A stretch of DNA of 64,000 bases. Source: Mycolicibacterium aurum (GTDB lineage: Bacteria; Actinomycetota; Actinomycetes; Mycobacteriales; Mycobacteriaceae). Of the stretch, positions 1-8,483 are shown one piece after another. Each line of letters opens with the position of its first letter. The stretch's first letter is position 1. The stretch spans positions 5,332,001-5,396,000 of the forward strand of contig NZ_LR134356.1 in the NCBI RefSeq assembly GCF_900637195.1, read 5' to 3'. The notes beneath the pieces are model-generated. The model was not told where the DNA came from, ran no database searches, and worked only from the letters and a program-made list of their open reading frames with translations. The position numbers and the translations under genes are program-made.

Positions 1-104
1 CGCCGCAGTTCTTCGGCGGCCTGGGCACGCTTGGCGATGAGCGGCAGCAGATCGTCGATCCCGGCTAGGACCGAAGCCACGTCACGCTGTTCAATGGACG
101 TCAC
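1..104 (-). CDS. hsaA: HsaA, 3-HSA monooxygenase oxygenase subunit (N-terminal fragment)
   Basis: Only the first 34 codons are in the window; the gene runs off the left edge. The visible N-terminus (TSIEQRDVASVLAGIDDLLP) matches the start of mycobacterial HsaA, the flavin-dependent oxygenase that hydroxylates 3-HSA during cholesterol ring degradation. The GTG start at 104 is chosen because GGGAGGT lies a few bases upstream (about 111-118). The gene is divergent from kshB, and both face KstR operators at 175-188 and 243-256, so cholesterol-inducible expression is expected. The product assignment rests on a short stretch plus the conserved hsaA/kshB/kstR neighbourhood. Confidence 0.85.
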   Translation of the reverse strand, partial: MTSIEQRDVASVLAGIDDLLPLIAKRAQAAEELR

Positions 105-174
105 GGATTTACCTCCCGGAGACTGGGACCTGGCGATGAGCGCTTGCGCGGAGTGCAGGTCACTTGGGCAAGAT

Positions 175-188
175 TAGAACACGTTACG
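175..188. promoter_or_regulatory. KstR operator, hsaA-proximal (13 of 14 match)
   Basis: TAGAACACGTTACG fits the KstR consensus TnnAACnnGTTnnA at every fixed position except the last base. It lies between the divergent hsaA and kshB starts. KstR is encoded 4 kb away in this window. A second, perfect site follows at 243-256, so each divergent gene has its own operator. Confidence 0.8.
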
Positions 189-242
189 ATTTGTGTCGAG
201 TAGCGCGTTGTTGTAGCCGTTGGACCTGCGGACATGTATTTC

Positions 243-256
243 TGTAACCTGTTCTA
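243..256. promoter_or_regulatory. KstR operator, kshB-proximal (perfect match)
   Basis: TGTAACCTGTTCTA matches TnnAACnnGTTnnA exactly and ends 38 bases before the kshB start codon, a position where a bound TetR-type repressor would block transcription. Confidence 0.85.
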
Positions 257-294
257 GTTATTGGCCCGGAGCGAGCGTGAGGAGTGGTCCTGTC

Positions 295-1365
295 GTGACC
301 GACGTTGCAGCGGACGAGCCGCTGGGCAGCCACGTGCTGGAACTCGAGATCGCCGACGTCATCGACGAGACCGCAGACGCGCGCTCCCTGGTGTTCACGT
401 CTCCCGCCGACGCCCCGGTTCCGCCCGAGAAACTGCACTACGCGCCGGGCCAATTCCTGACGCTGCGGGTACCCAGCGAGCGCACCGGCTCGGTGGCACG
501 GTGCTACTCGCTGTGCAGCTCGCCGTTCACCGGCGATCCGCTGACGGTCACCGTCAAACGCACCGCGGACGGCTACGCCTCGAACTGGCTGTGCGACCAC
601 GCCCACCCGGGCATGAAGATGCACGTGCTCGCCCCGTCGGGCACATTCGTCCCGAAGAACCTGGACAACGACTTCCTGCTGCTGGCGGCGGGAAGCGGCA
701 TCACCCCGATGCTGGCGATTCTCAAATCGGCACTGTCCGAGGGCAGCGGCAAGGTCACGCTCGTCTACGCCAATCGCGACGAGACGTCGGTCATCTTCGG
801 CGAGACACTTCGCGGCCTCACCGCCAAATACCCCGACCGCCTGACCGCGATCCACTGGCTGGAGTCGGTGCAGGGGCTGCCCACGGTGCCCGCGCTGGCA
901 GAGCTGTTCGCGCCGTTCGGGTCGCGCGAGGCGTTCATCTGCGGACCCGGACCATTCATGGCGGCCGCGGAAGAAGCGCTGAAAGCCGCCGGGCTGCCCG
1001 CCGACCGCATCCACATCGAGGTCTTCAAGTCACTGGAATCGGACCCGTTCGCGGCGGTCACCGTCGAAGAAGACGACAGCGAAGAGGGCCCCGCGACCGC
1101 CGTCGTGACGCTCGACGGCCAGACCCACGAGGTGTCCTGGCCGCGCCGGGCGAAGCTTCTCGACGTGCTGCTCGACAAGGGCCTGGACGCGCCGTTCTCG
1201 TGCCGCGAAGGCCACTGTGGCGCCTGCGCGGTGCTGCAGAAGTCCGGCAGCACCGAGATGGAGATCAACGACGTGCTCGAGCAGCAGGACCTCGACGAGG
1301 GGCTGATCCTGGCCTGCCAGGCGCATCCGACATCGGATTCGGTCGAAGTCACCTATGACGAGTGA
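295..1365 (+). CDS. kshB: KshB, 3-ketosteroid 9-alpha-hydroxylase reductase component
   Basis: This 356-residue protein passes electrons from NAD(P)H through FAD and a plant-type [2Fe-2S] cluster to the KshA oxygenase, which 9-alpha-hydroxylates the steroid nucleus and so opens ring B. The order of domains is visible: FAD-binding RCYSLCSS near residues 69-76, a nucleotide-binding AAGSGITP segment near 150, and a C-terminal ferredoxin domain with Cys303, Cys308, Cys311 and Cys341 (Cx4Cx2Cx29C). It is close to M. tuberculosis Rv3571 over its whole length. The GTG at 295 is preferred over more upstream starts because GAGGAG lies at 278-283 and the homologue starts here. KstR operators stand upstream. 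Confidence 0.95.
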   Translation: MTDVAADEPLGSHVLELEIADVIDETADARSLVFTSPADAPVPPEKLHYAPGQFLTLRVPSERTGSVARCYSLCSSPFTGDPLTVTVKRTADGYASNWLCDHAHPGMKMHVLAPSGTFVPKNLDNDFLLLAAGSGITPMLAILKSALSEGSGKVTLVYANRDETSVIFGETLRGLTAKYPDRLTAIHWLESVQGLPTVPALAELFAPFGSREAFICGPGPFMAAAEEALKAAGLPADRIHIEVFKSLESDPFAAVTVEEDDSEEGPATAVVTLDGQTHEVSWPRRAKLLDVLLDKGLDAPFSCREGHCGACAVLQKSGSTEMEINDVLEQQDLDEGLILACQAHPTSDSVEVTYDE

Positions 1366-1381
1366 CGAGGGGATTAGGTTC

Positions 1382-1966
1382 GTGACGATGAACCGGCTAG
1401 CTGTGGCATGCGCGACTGCGCTGACGGCAGTGGCGCTCACGAGCGCGCCACCCGTCGTCGCCGCGTCCAACACCGGCATCTCGTCCATCGCCGTGGACCC
1501 CGCCACCCAGATCCAGATGCACGTGAACGCCAACTGCGTGGCCGCACAGAACCGGTGCTACTTCGACACCGCGGCCAATCTGCTGACCGCGGGCACCGCC
1601 GCCGGCTTCCCTCAGGACACCTGGGCGCGACAGACGATCACGCTGCGCAGCATGGACCGCGACGCGTATCAGGAAGCCTGGTACAGCGCGCCGGCAGGCA
1701 TGCCGCGAGAACTCAAGGGCGCCAACCACGACAACGTGCTGTCCAAGCTGTACAAGGGTCTGCGCGACGTCGAGATCTCGGTCACCTACTTCGGCGGCGG
1801 ACCGCTGGAGCGTTTCCGCACCGACGGCGATTCCGCGCCGCTGAACTGGTCCACCGGCCTGCCCGCGACCGGTTCCGACTTCATCGCGTGCTCACAGATC
1901 CAGGTGGTCTACCCCGGGGTGAACCTCACCACGCCCACGGCCTGCGCGCAGACCACCTTCGGCTAG
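1382..1966 (+). CDS. Secreted protein of unknown function, Rv3572 family
   Basis: About 194 residues with an N-terminal signal sequence (hydrophobic core LAVACATALTAVALTSAPP, ending near VAASN) and no further membrane segment, so it is probably exported. The mature part contains paired cysteines (NANCV and NRCYF, later FIACSQ and TACAQ) that could form disulfides. It resembles M. tuberculosis Rv3572, whose function I do not know. It follows kshB almost directly and is probably co-transcribed under KstR. The start is uncertain: GTG 1382 has GAGGGG at a usable distance, ATG 1388 is an in-frame alternative, and an ATG at 1355 would overlap kshB and place extra residues before the signal peptide. 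Confidence 0.8.
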   Translation: MTMNRLAVACATALTAVALTSAPPVVAASNTGISSIAVDPATQIQMHVNANCVAAQNRCYFDTAANLLTAGTAAGFPQDTWARQTITLRSMDRDAYQEAWYSAPAGMPRELKGANHDNVLSKLYKGLRDVEISVTYFGGGPLERFRTDGDSAPLNWSTGLPATGSDFIACSQIQVVYPGVNLTTPTACAQTTFG

Positions 1967-1972
1967 GCCCGC

Positions 1973-4111
1973 TCAGCGGGGCAGGCCGAGCAGACGTTCG
2001 CCCGCCATCGTCAGCAGGATCTGCTCGGTACCACCGGCGATGGTCAGGCAGCGCGTGTTGAGGAAGTCGTGCACCTGTGGGTTCTCGATGACACCCGCAC
2101 CTTCGCAGAGATCCATCCGGAACTCGGCCAGCGCCTGCCGGTAGCGCACGCCGATCAGCTTGCGGGCGCTGGCCTGCGAGCCGGGGTCCTGACCCTCGAC
2201 GGCGAGCTGGGCGATCCGCTGATCCAGCAGCGACCCCACCTGGGCGACACCGATCAGATGCCCGAGCCGATCCTGAAGCGCGCCATCAACTTCCAGTTCG
2301 GAGACGACGCGCAGCAGCTCCTCCATCGGGTTGCCCAGCGCGGTGCCCTGCGCCATCGCGACGCGCTCGTTGGCAAGGGTGGTCCGCGCCAGCCGCCACC
2401 CTTCGTTCACCTCGCCGACCACCATCTCGTCGGGCACGAACACGTCGTCGAAGAACACCTCGTTGAACAGTTCGTCACCGGTGATCTCCCGCAGCGGCCG
2501 GATCACGATCCCCGGTGCCTTCATGTCGACGAGGAAGTAGGTGATGCCCTTGTGCTTCGGGACATCGGCATCGGTTCGAGCCAGGCAGACGCCCCAGTGC
2601 GCCTTCTGCGCGGCCGACGTCCACACCTTCTGCCCGGTGAGCTTCCAACCACCTTCGGCGCGAACGGCTTTCATTCGCAGTGCGGCAAGATCGGAGCCCG
2701 CGCCGGGTTCGCTGAACAACTGGCACCACGTCAACTCGCCGCGCAGCGTCGGCGGCACGAACTGCTCGACCTGCTCAGGGCTGCCGTGCTCGAGGATGGT
2801 CGGCACGGCCCACCACCCGATCACCAGATCGGGCCGCACCAGTCCCGCAGCCGCCAGCTCCTGGTCGATGAGCAACTGCTCCGCCGGGCCGGCCGCACGC
2901 CCGTACGGCCGGGGCCAGTGCGGGGCCAGCAGACCGGTCTCGGCGAACGCGATCTGTCGCCGGCTCTCCGGGGCCGAACTGATCTCGCGGACGGCGGCTG
3001 TGATGTCGGGCCGCAGATCGGCAACCGACGCCAGGTCGATGTGCAGCTCCCTACGCACCCCCCGCAGGGTCAGTGCCGCCACCCGGCGCAGCCAGTCCGA
3101 ATGACCCCCCAGGAACTGCGCGATGCCGTACGCCCGCCGCAGGTAGAGGTGCGCATCGTGTTCCCACGTGATGCCGATTCCGCCGAGCACCTGGATGCAG
3201 TCTTTCGCGTTGGCCTTGGCAGCCTCGATGCCCACCGACGCCGCCAACGCTGCCGCGATCGAGAGCTGGGAGTCGTCGGCATCGGGATCTGACGCTGCGC
3301 GCGCGGCGTCGTCGGCGGCGACCGAGGCCTGCTCGGAGCGCAGCAGCATCTCCGCGCACATGTGCTTGATGGCTTGGAAGCTGCCGATCGGCTTGCCGAA
3401 CTGTTCGCGGACCTTCGCGTAGTCGGTGGCGGTCTGCAGCAACCACCGCGCCATGCCCGCCGCTTCGGCGGCCAGCAGTGTCGCGGCCAGGTCGACGACG
3501 CGCTGCGCGGACACCTCCAGCACCTCGGCGGCGGCGGCGTCGAGCGTCACCCGAGCGAGTGGCCGGGAGAAGTCGGTGGCTCTCAGCGGTTCGACCGTGA
3601 CGCCGTCGGCTGTGCCGTCGACCAGCACCCAGCGCTCGCCTGCCGGTAACAGCAGCACGCCCTCGGCGTCGGCGCCGAGCACGAACGGCGCATTTCCCGA
3701 TACCCGGCCGTCGGCGTAGTCCACGTCCGCGGCGAGCGAGATACCTGCGGTGCGCTCGCCGGTCGCGAGCGCTTCCAGCAGTTCGGGGTGCGAACCGGAC
3801 AGCACCAGGGTGGCCAGCGCGGTCGTGGCCACCGGCCCGGGCACCAGGGCGGCGGCCGCCTCGTCGATCATCGCCGCAAGGTCGGAGACGGTGCCGTCGG
3901 CTCCGCCGTGCTCCTCGGGCAGCGCCACGCCGAAGATCCCTAGTTCGGCCAGCCGACCGTAGGGCGCACGCCAGGCGTCGGCGTCGCCCTGCTCGACGTC
4001 GCGCGCCGCCTCCCGGCATCCGGACCCTGCGGCCCAGCTCCGGACCAGTTCGCGCGCCGCCGACTGCTCGTCGGTGGTCAGAGCCGTGGCATTCGAGGTT
4101 CCAGCTGACAC
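1973..4111 (-). CDS. fadE34: FadE34 (ChsE3), fused acyl-CoA dehydrogenase for steroid side chain
   Basis: A 712-residue protein made of two acyl-CoA dehydrogenase units in tandem, the known architecture of FadE34/ChsE3 (about 711 residues in M. tuberculosis). The family oxidises the steroid-CoA ester at the start of a beta-oxidation round on the C24 (five-carbon) cholesterol side chain, with FAD as cofactor. The first unit (residues about 15-350) carries FGKPIGSFQAIKH and a C-terminal IQVLGGIGITWEHD; the second (about 375-710) carries the substrate/FAD loop LFSEPGAGSDLA, TGQKVWTSAA and GGTEQILLTM. It converges on the Rv3572-like gene with a 6-base gap and is divergent from kstR across a perfect KstR operator, so it is a predicted member of that regulon. 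GTG start at 4111. Confidence 0.93.
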   Translation of the reverse strand: MSAGTSNATALTTDEQSAARELVRSWAAGSGCREAARDVEQGDADAWRAPYGRLAELGIFGVALPEEHGGADGTVSDLAAMIDEAAAALVPGPVATTALATLVLSGSHPELLEALATGERTAGISLAADVDYADGRVSGNAPFVLGADAEGVLLLPAGERWVLVDGTADGVTVEPLRATDFSRPLARVTLDAAAAEVLEVSAQRVVDLAATLLAAEAAGMARWLLQTATDYAKVREQFGKPIGSFQAIKHMCAEMLLRSEQASVAADDAARAASDPDADDSQLSIAAALAASVGIEAAKANAKDCIQVLGGIGITWEHDAHLYLRRAYGIAQFLGGHSDWLRRVAALTLRGVRRELHIDLASVADLRPDITAAVREISSAPESRRQIAFAETGLLAPHWPRPYGRAAGPAEQLLIDQELAAAGLVRPDLVIGWWAVPTILEHGSPEQVEQFVPPTLRGELTWCQLFSEPGAGSDLAALRMKAVRAEGGWKLTGQKVWTSAAQKAHWGVCLARTDADVPKHKGITYFLVDMKAPGIVIRPLREITGDELFNEVFFDDVFVPDEMVVGEVNEGWRLARTTLANERVAMAQGTALGNPMEELLRVVSELEVDGALQDRLGHLIGVAQVGSLLDQRIAQLAVEGQDPGSQASARKLIGVRYRQALAEFRMDLCEGAGVIENPQVHDFLNTRCLTIAGGTEQILLTMAGERLLGLPR

Positions 4112-4152
4112 CGGGACTCCTAGCGTTTGGGCGAGAAGACGGTGCTTCCCAC

Positions 4153-4166
4153 TAGAACGTGTTCTA
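4153..4166. promoter_or_regulatory. KstR operator between fadE34 and kstR (perfect palindrome)
   Basis: TAGAACGTGTTCTA is a perfect 14-base palindrome and a perfect match to TnnAACnnGTTnnA. It lies 42 bases upstream of the fadE34 start and 140 bases upstream of the preferred kstR start, so it should control fadE34 and autoregulate kstR. Confidence 0.92.
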
Positions 4167-4306
4167 ATAGTGCCAGCGTCCGACCGTCAAGTCGACCGCC
4201 ATTACAGCAGGCACGCCGGGGTCTCCCCGACACGGAGGGGAGAATTTCGTGTCCGGCATGCGTATCGTTTTCACCGAGAACGCATCACGAAGGAGCCACC
4301 TACCGA

Positions 4307-5014
4307 ATGTCCGGGACCTCTGAGTTGTCAGCTGAGAAGCCGCAGCCGTCAGCTCGCGCCGCGACCAGCCCCGGGGTTGAGTCGCGTCCCCGGCGGGTGA
4401 TGAACGTGGCGGTCCTTGCCGAATCGGAGCTGGGATCCGAGGCTCAGCGGGAACGGCGCAAGCGCATCCTGGACGCCACGTTGGCGATCGCGTCGAAGGG
4501 CGGCTACGAAGCCGTCCAGATGCGGGCCGTGGCCGAACGTGCCGACGTCGCGGTCGGCACCCTGTACCGGTACTTCCCCTCCAAGGTCCACCTGCTGGTG
4601 TCCGCGCTGGGCCGGGAGTTCGAGCGTATCGACGCCAAGACCGACCGGGCGGCGCTCTCCGCGGGCGCCACCGCGTATCAGCGGCTCAACATCATGGTCG
4701 GCAAGCTCAACCGGGCCATGCAGCGGAATCCGCTGCTCACCGAGGCGATGACGCGGGCGTTCGTGTTCGCCGACGCGTCGGCCGCCGGCGAGGTCGACCA
4801 CGTGGGCAAGCTGATGGACTCGATGTTCGCCAGGGCGATGAGCGAAGGCGAACCCACCGAGGACCAGTACCACATCGCCCGCGTGATCTCCGACGTGTGG
4901 CTATCCAACCTGCTGGCCTGGCTCACCCGCCGCGCCTCGGCCACCGACGTCAGCAAGCGGCTGGACCTGGCCGTGCGTCTGCTCATCGGAGACGGCGACC
5001 AGCCTAAGATCTAG
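4307..5014 (+). CDS. kstR: KstR, TetR-family repressor of cholesterol catabolism
   Basis: TetR-type repressor with an N-terminal helix-turn-helix (RMRAVAERADVAVGTLYRYF is the recognition region in outline; here it reads QMRAVAERADVAVGTLYRYF) and a C-terminal ligand-binding domain closely matching M. tuberculosis KstR. In that family, CoA thioesters of steroid side-chain intermediates release the protein from DNA. The start is uncertain. ATG 4307 has AAGGAG upstream at 4289-4294 and adds about 31 Pro/Ser/Arg-rich residues; ATG 4400 (MNVAVLAESELG) corresponds to the tuberculosis start but has only a weak ribosome site. A perfect KstR operator lies upstream, indicating autoregulation. otsB follows after 3 bases. 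Confidence 0.93.
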   Translation: MSGTSELSAEKPQPSARAATSPGVESRPRRVMNVAVLAESELGSEAQRERRKRILDATLAIASKGGYEAVQMRAVAERADVAVGTLYRYFPSKVHLLVSALGREFERIDAKTDRAALSAGATAYQRLNIMVGKLNRAMQRNPLLTEAMTRAFVFADASAAGEVDHVGKLMDSMFARAMSEGEPTEDQYHIARVISDVWLSNLLAWLTRRASATDVSKRLDLAVRLLIGDGDQPKI

Positions 5015-5017
5015 GCC

Positions 5018-5776
5018 GTGAGCCTCCCGCCCGAGTTGTCGCAGGCCCTCGACGCCGTAGCAGCAACCCCGCGACTGCTGGTCACCTCCGATTTCGACGG
5101 CACACTCGCGCCGATCGTGAACAATCCTGCCGACGCGCGGCCGCTGCCCGAGGCGGGGGACGCACTGGTCGCCCTCGCCGGACTGCCGTCCACCACGACG
5201 GCGCTGATCTCGGGACGCGCATTGGCGACGCTTCGCGAGTTGTCCGCGTTGCCCGCGGCGGTGCAGCTGGTGGGCAGCCACGGCGCCGAGTTCGCTTCGG
5301 GGTTCGCCCACCACATCGACCGCGACCTGCTGCAGCGGATCACCGACAGGCTGGCCGCCATCGCCGAGGGGAAGCCGGGCGTGACCGTCGAGACGAAACC
5401 CGCAAGCGTGGCACTGCACGTGCGCAACGCGGGACCTGCCGACGGCGAGGCCGCCCTGGCCGCCGCGTGGGATGCCGCGGCCGGGTGGGACGCACATGTG
5501 ACGACCGGCAAGGCGGTTCTGGAGTTCGCGGTGATCTCCACCGACAAGGGTGAGGCTGTTGACATCCTGCGCCGCGAACACGATGCGTCGGCAGTGGTCT
5601 TCTTCGGCGACGACGTCACCGACGAGAAGGCTTTCGTCCGGCTGGGCGGCTCCGACGTCGGGGTGAAAGTCGGCCCCGGCGAGACGGCCGCGACCTACCG
5701 CATCGATTCCCCCGAGGATGTCGCGGAGGCGCTGCAGTATCTCGCCGATGCCAGGACACGCGCCGGACTTGCCTGA
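5018..5776 (+). CDS. otsB: OtsB, trehalose-6-phosphate phosphatase
   Basis: A 252-residue HAD-superfamily phosphatase that removes phosphate from trehalose 6-phosphate in the OtsA-OtsB trehalose route. Motif I is DFDGTLAPI with the nucleophile Asp25 and Asp27, SGR at about residue 65 belongs to the cap region, and the late acidic motif FFGDDVTDEKAF fits HAD motif IV. The length is that of a stand-alone OtsB; the larger mycobacterial OtsB1-type fusions are much longer. It starts with GTG three bases after kstR, so it may be read through from that promoter, though there is no obvious functional link with sterol catabolism. Confidence 0.9.
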   Translation: MSLPPELSQALDAVAATPRLLVTSDFDGTLAPIVNNPADARPLPEAGDALVALAGLPSTTTALISGRALATLRELSALPAAVQLVGSHGAEFASGFAHHIDRDLLQRITDRLAAIAEGKPGVTVETKPASVALHVRNAGPADGEAALAAAWDAAAGWDAHVTTGKAVLEFAVISTDKGEAVDILRREHDASAVVFFGDDVTDEKAFVRLGGSDVGVKVGPGETAATYRIDSPEDVAEALQYLADARTRAGLA

Positions 5777-5824
5777 TCGGCAATTGTGTTTGCGCCCCTG
5801 GCGGCGCCGAATCACGCTGTGGTC

Positions 5825-6457
5825 ATGACTGATTCATCGAATCCCGGGGTCGCCCTCGCCGAAGAATGGGACCAGCGCTACACCACCTGGGCCGATCAGG
5901 TACCCGACAGCGCACCGAACGAGGTGCTGATCGGTCATGCCGGGGCGCTGGATGCCGGTGCCGCGCTGGACATCGGCTGCGGGATGGGTGCCGACGCCGT
6001 CTGGCTCGCCACCGCGGGCTGGACCGTGACCGCGCTGGACGTCTCGCAGGTGGCGCTCGACCACGCCGCGGCACGTGCGAGCCGAGCGGGGGTTCGGGTG
6101 GACTGGGTATGCACCCGCCTCGAAGATTTCTCCCTGCCGCCGACCGGCTTCGACCTCGTCACGGCGCACTATCCCGCGCTGCGCAGCTCCCCCGGCCGCG
6201 ACGCCGAGCGCGCCCTACTTGCCACAGTCGCTCCGGGAGGCACGCTGCTGGTCGTGCACCACGCCGATGTCGAGGTCGAGAGGGCTAAGGCACACGGGTT
6301 CGATCCGGCTGACTACGTCCTGCACGACGACATCGTCGCCGTGCTGGGCGAGGACTGGGACGTCACCGTCGAGAAGCGACGGGCGCGCGATGTACCGGCG
6401 GGGCTGGACGGTCAGCACACCCACGACGACGTGGTGCGCGCCCGCCGGCTGCGCTGA
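5825..6457 (+). CDS. Class I SAM-dependent methyltransferase, substrate unknown
   Basis: About 210 residues. The SAM-binding glycine motif reads ALDIGCGMGADAVWLA near residues 43-58, followed by the acidic loop of strand 2 (VTALDVS), which is the class I Rossmann methyltransferase signature. The N-terminal WDQRYTTWADQVPDSAPNEVL segment resembles small-molecule/thiopurine-like or UbiE-type methyltransferases of actinobacteria, but no substrate can be named. ATG 5825 is chosen because it begins just before the conserved block; more upstream in-frame starts would add residues without similarity. It converges directly (0-base gap) on the LacI regulator. Confidence 0.82.
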   Translation: MTDSSNPGVALAEEWDQRYTTWADQVPDSAPNEVLIGHAGALDAGAALDIGCGMGADAVWLATAGWTVTALDVSQVALDHAAARASRAGVRVDWVCTRLEDFSLPPTGFDLVTAHYPALRSSPGRDAERALLATVAPGGTLLVVHHADVEVERAKAHGFDPADYVLHDDIVAVLGEDWDVTVEKRRARDVPAGLDGQHTHDDVVRARRLR

Positions 6458-7558
6458 CTACGCGGGCGGCCCCGAGGTGCGACCCCGCACCAGCTCCGTG
6501 TCGAGCATCTCGACGACCGGGAGGCCCGAGCGCGGCGGACTGTGTAGGAGTTCTCCTGCGCGACGGCCCTTTTCGATGCTGGACTGCACGACGGTGGTCA
6601 GACCGCGCTGACGCGCCTCGGGCACGCCGTCGAAGCCGGTCACCGTGATCTGACCGGGAACATAGATGCCCCGCGCGCGCAGGTGGTCCATCGCCGAGAG
6701 TGCCAGCACATCGGCGGTGCACATCAGCGCCGTGATGCGCGGGTTGGCGCCCAGGGCCACCTCGGCACCCTTACCGCCCGACGTCGGGAGGTGCTCGTAA
6801 CTCTCCACCACGGTCAGCGACTCCGGATCCAGCCCAGCTGCCGACATCGCGTCGTACACGCCGCGGATACGTTCACCCTGCACGTGGAAATGCGGCGTCC
6901 GCATTCGCTCCGGATCAGCCAGCCCCGGTCCGGGACCGCCGTGTGGCCAGTCGCGCCCCAACCGCATCGTCAGCAGCCCGATCTCGCGATGACCGAGCTC
7001 GAGGACGTGCTCGGTGAGGCCACGCATTGCAGCGCGGTCGTCGATGCCGACGCGCGAGGCGCCGGGGACGTCCTTGGGCTGATCGACCACCACGACCGGA
7101 AGTTGCCGCTGCAGCGCCACCGGCAGGTACGGGTCGTCGTCTGAGGCGGAGTACACCACGAAGCCGTCCACCCCGGCAGCCAGCACCGCCGCAGATCCGT
7201 CGGCGACACTGCGATTCGGCCCGACCGCCACCAGCAGCAGTCCCTGGCCGACCGCCTCGCACGATTCGGCAAGTCCCGCAACGAAATCACGGGCCGCGGG
7301 ATCGCTGAACGAGTAGTTGAGGGGCTCGGTGATCACCAGTCCGACCGCGCCGGCCCTGCGGGTGCGCAGCGACCGCGCCACCGGGTCCGGCCCCGGATAG
7401 CCGAGCTGCTTGGCCGTGGACAGCACTCGCTCCCGCAGCTCAGCCGACAACTGATCCGGCCGGTTGTAGGCGTTGGAGACGGTGGTGCGCGAGACCTTGA
7501 GTTCGGCGGCAAGCGAAGCCAGGGTCGCACGCCGTCTGGGCGTCGGGCTCCTGGACAT
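6458..7558 (-). CDS. LacI-family transcriptional regulator (Rv3575c-like)
   Basis: A 366-residue LacI/GalR regulator. The N-terminal HTH (LASLAAELKVSRTTVSNAYN, about residues 13-32) and hinge region (VARSLRTRRAGAVGLVITEPL) are followed by a periplasmic-binding-protein-like effector domain to the C-terminus (FDGVPEARQRGLTTV near 320). The recognition helix carries the TTVSNAYN variant of TVSRVLN. Position and sequence agree with Rv3575c of M. tuberculosis. No sugar-utilisation genes adjoin it, so the effector and targets are unknown. It may control the divergent or convergent neighbours or act at a distance; no LacI-type palindrome was evident in the 58 bases upstream. Confidence 0.9.
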   Translation of the reverse strand: MSRSPTPRRRATLASLAAELKVSRTTVSNAYNRPDQLSAELRERVLSTAKQLGYPGPDPVARSLRTRRAGAVGLVITEPLNYSFSDPAARDFVAGLAESCEAVGQGLLLVAVGPNRSVADGSAAVLAAGVDGFVVYSASDDDPYLPVALQRQLPVVVVDQPKDVPGASRVGIDDRAAMRGLTEHVLELGHREIGLLTMRLGRDWPHGGPGPGLADPERMRTPHFHVQGERIRGVYDAMSAAGLDPESLTVVESYEHLPTSGGKGAEVALGANPRITALMCTADVLALSAMDHLRARGIYVPGQITVTGFDGVPEARQRGLTTVVQSSIEKGRRAGELLHSPPRSGLPVVEMLDTELVRGRTSGPPA

Positions 7559-7616
7559 GCTCCCCGAGGTTAGTGGATCAGGCGTCTCTCATGGGGACAG
7601 CAACACGCGCCACGCA

Positions 7617-8483
7617 CTATGTGACCAGGACGCGGTCCGTCGACGAGCGCAGACCGCGCTCCATCGCCCACACCACGGCCCATACTCCGCAGGCGATCGT
7701 GACGATGAGGAAGCTCGGCGGCATGTTGAACATCGCGGACAGACCCAACCCGAGCCACACCGCCACCAGGTTGATCACGGTGGAGATAGCGATCGCCAGT
7801 GAGGGCCGGGGGGTGAGCATGATCGCGGCGGCGGCGGGCGTGACGACCAACGCGAACAGCAGGAGAGTCCCGACCGCCTGCACAGCCATGGTCACGGTCA
7901 GGCCGAGCAGAATCATGAAGACGATGGACAACGCCCGTACCGGAACGCCTTTGGCGTCTGCCACTTGCGCATTGACCGAAGTGAACAACAGCGGACGGTA
8001 GATCACCGCGATGCTGGCGGCCAACACCGCCAGCAGACCCGCGAACGAGATGATCTGTTCGTTGGTGATGGCCAGGAGATTGCCGAACAGCACGTTGGTC
8101 ATCGTGCTGGAGCTGCGGGTGGCCAGCGAGTTGAACAGCAGCCCGAGGGCGGTCGCCATCGCCAGAACCGTGCCCGTCGCCACCTCACGATCGGCCGCCC
8201 TCCTGCCCAGCGCACCGATGACCAGGGCGCCCCCGACACAGAAGACGCCGAGCCCGATCGCGACCGGCATGCCGACAAGCACCGCGCCCGTGGCGCCGGG
8301 CAGGCCGATGTGGGCCAGCGCGTGGGCGGCGAACGCGGTGTTGCGGACGACGACGAAATAGCCGATGAGTCCGGCGGCCAGTGCGACGATGGTGCCGCCG
8401 ACCAGCGCGTTGCGCATGAAGCTCGACATGAGAATCTGCCACCAGTTGTCCTGGTAGCCGAGTGCCAGCACCGTCGTCGTCAT
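7617..8483 (-). CDS. znuB: ZnuB-like zinc/manganese ABC permease
   Basis: About 288 residues, an ABC-3 family integral membrane permease (hydrophobic segments throughout, for example NALVGGTIVALAAGLIGYFV and LLLFALVVTPAAAAIMLTP, the latter being the conserved late-permease motif). It would form the channel of a high-affinity zinc importer with the ATPase and lipoprotein encoded just upstream. The ATG at 8483 overlaps the ATPase stop (ATGA), indicating translational coupling; the longer open frame upstream of it is only the frame-shifted ATPase region. The operon starts at the Zur-type box at 10308-10330, so expression under zinc starvation is expected. Confidence 0.88.
   Translation of the reverse strand: MTTTVLALGYQDNWWQILMSSFMRNALVGGTIVALAAGLIGYFVVVRNTAFAAHALAHIGLPGATGAVLVGMPVAIGLGVFCVGGALVIGALGRRAADREVATGTVLAMATALGLLFNSLATRSSSTMTNVLFGNLLAITNEQIISFAGLLAVLAASIAVIYRPLLFTSVNAQVADAKGVPVRALSIVFMILLGLTVTMAVQAVGTLLLFALVVTPAAAAIMLTPRPSLAIAISTVINLVAVWLGLGLSAMFNMPPSFLIVTIACGVWAVVWAMERGLRSSTDRVLVT

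Noticed and set aside
1967..1981. Small inverted repeat between the Rv3572-like gene and fadE34 as a terminator
   Set aside because: Only five base pairs with a three-base loop and no T-run; it overlaps the fadE34 stop codon and is too weak to annotate.
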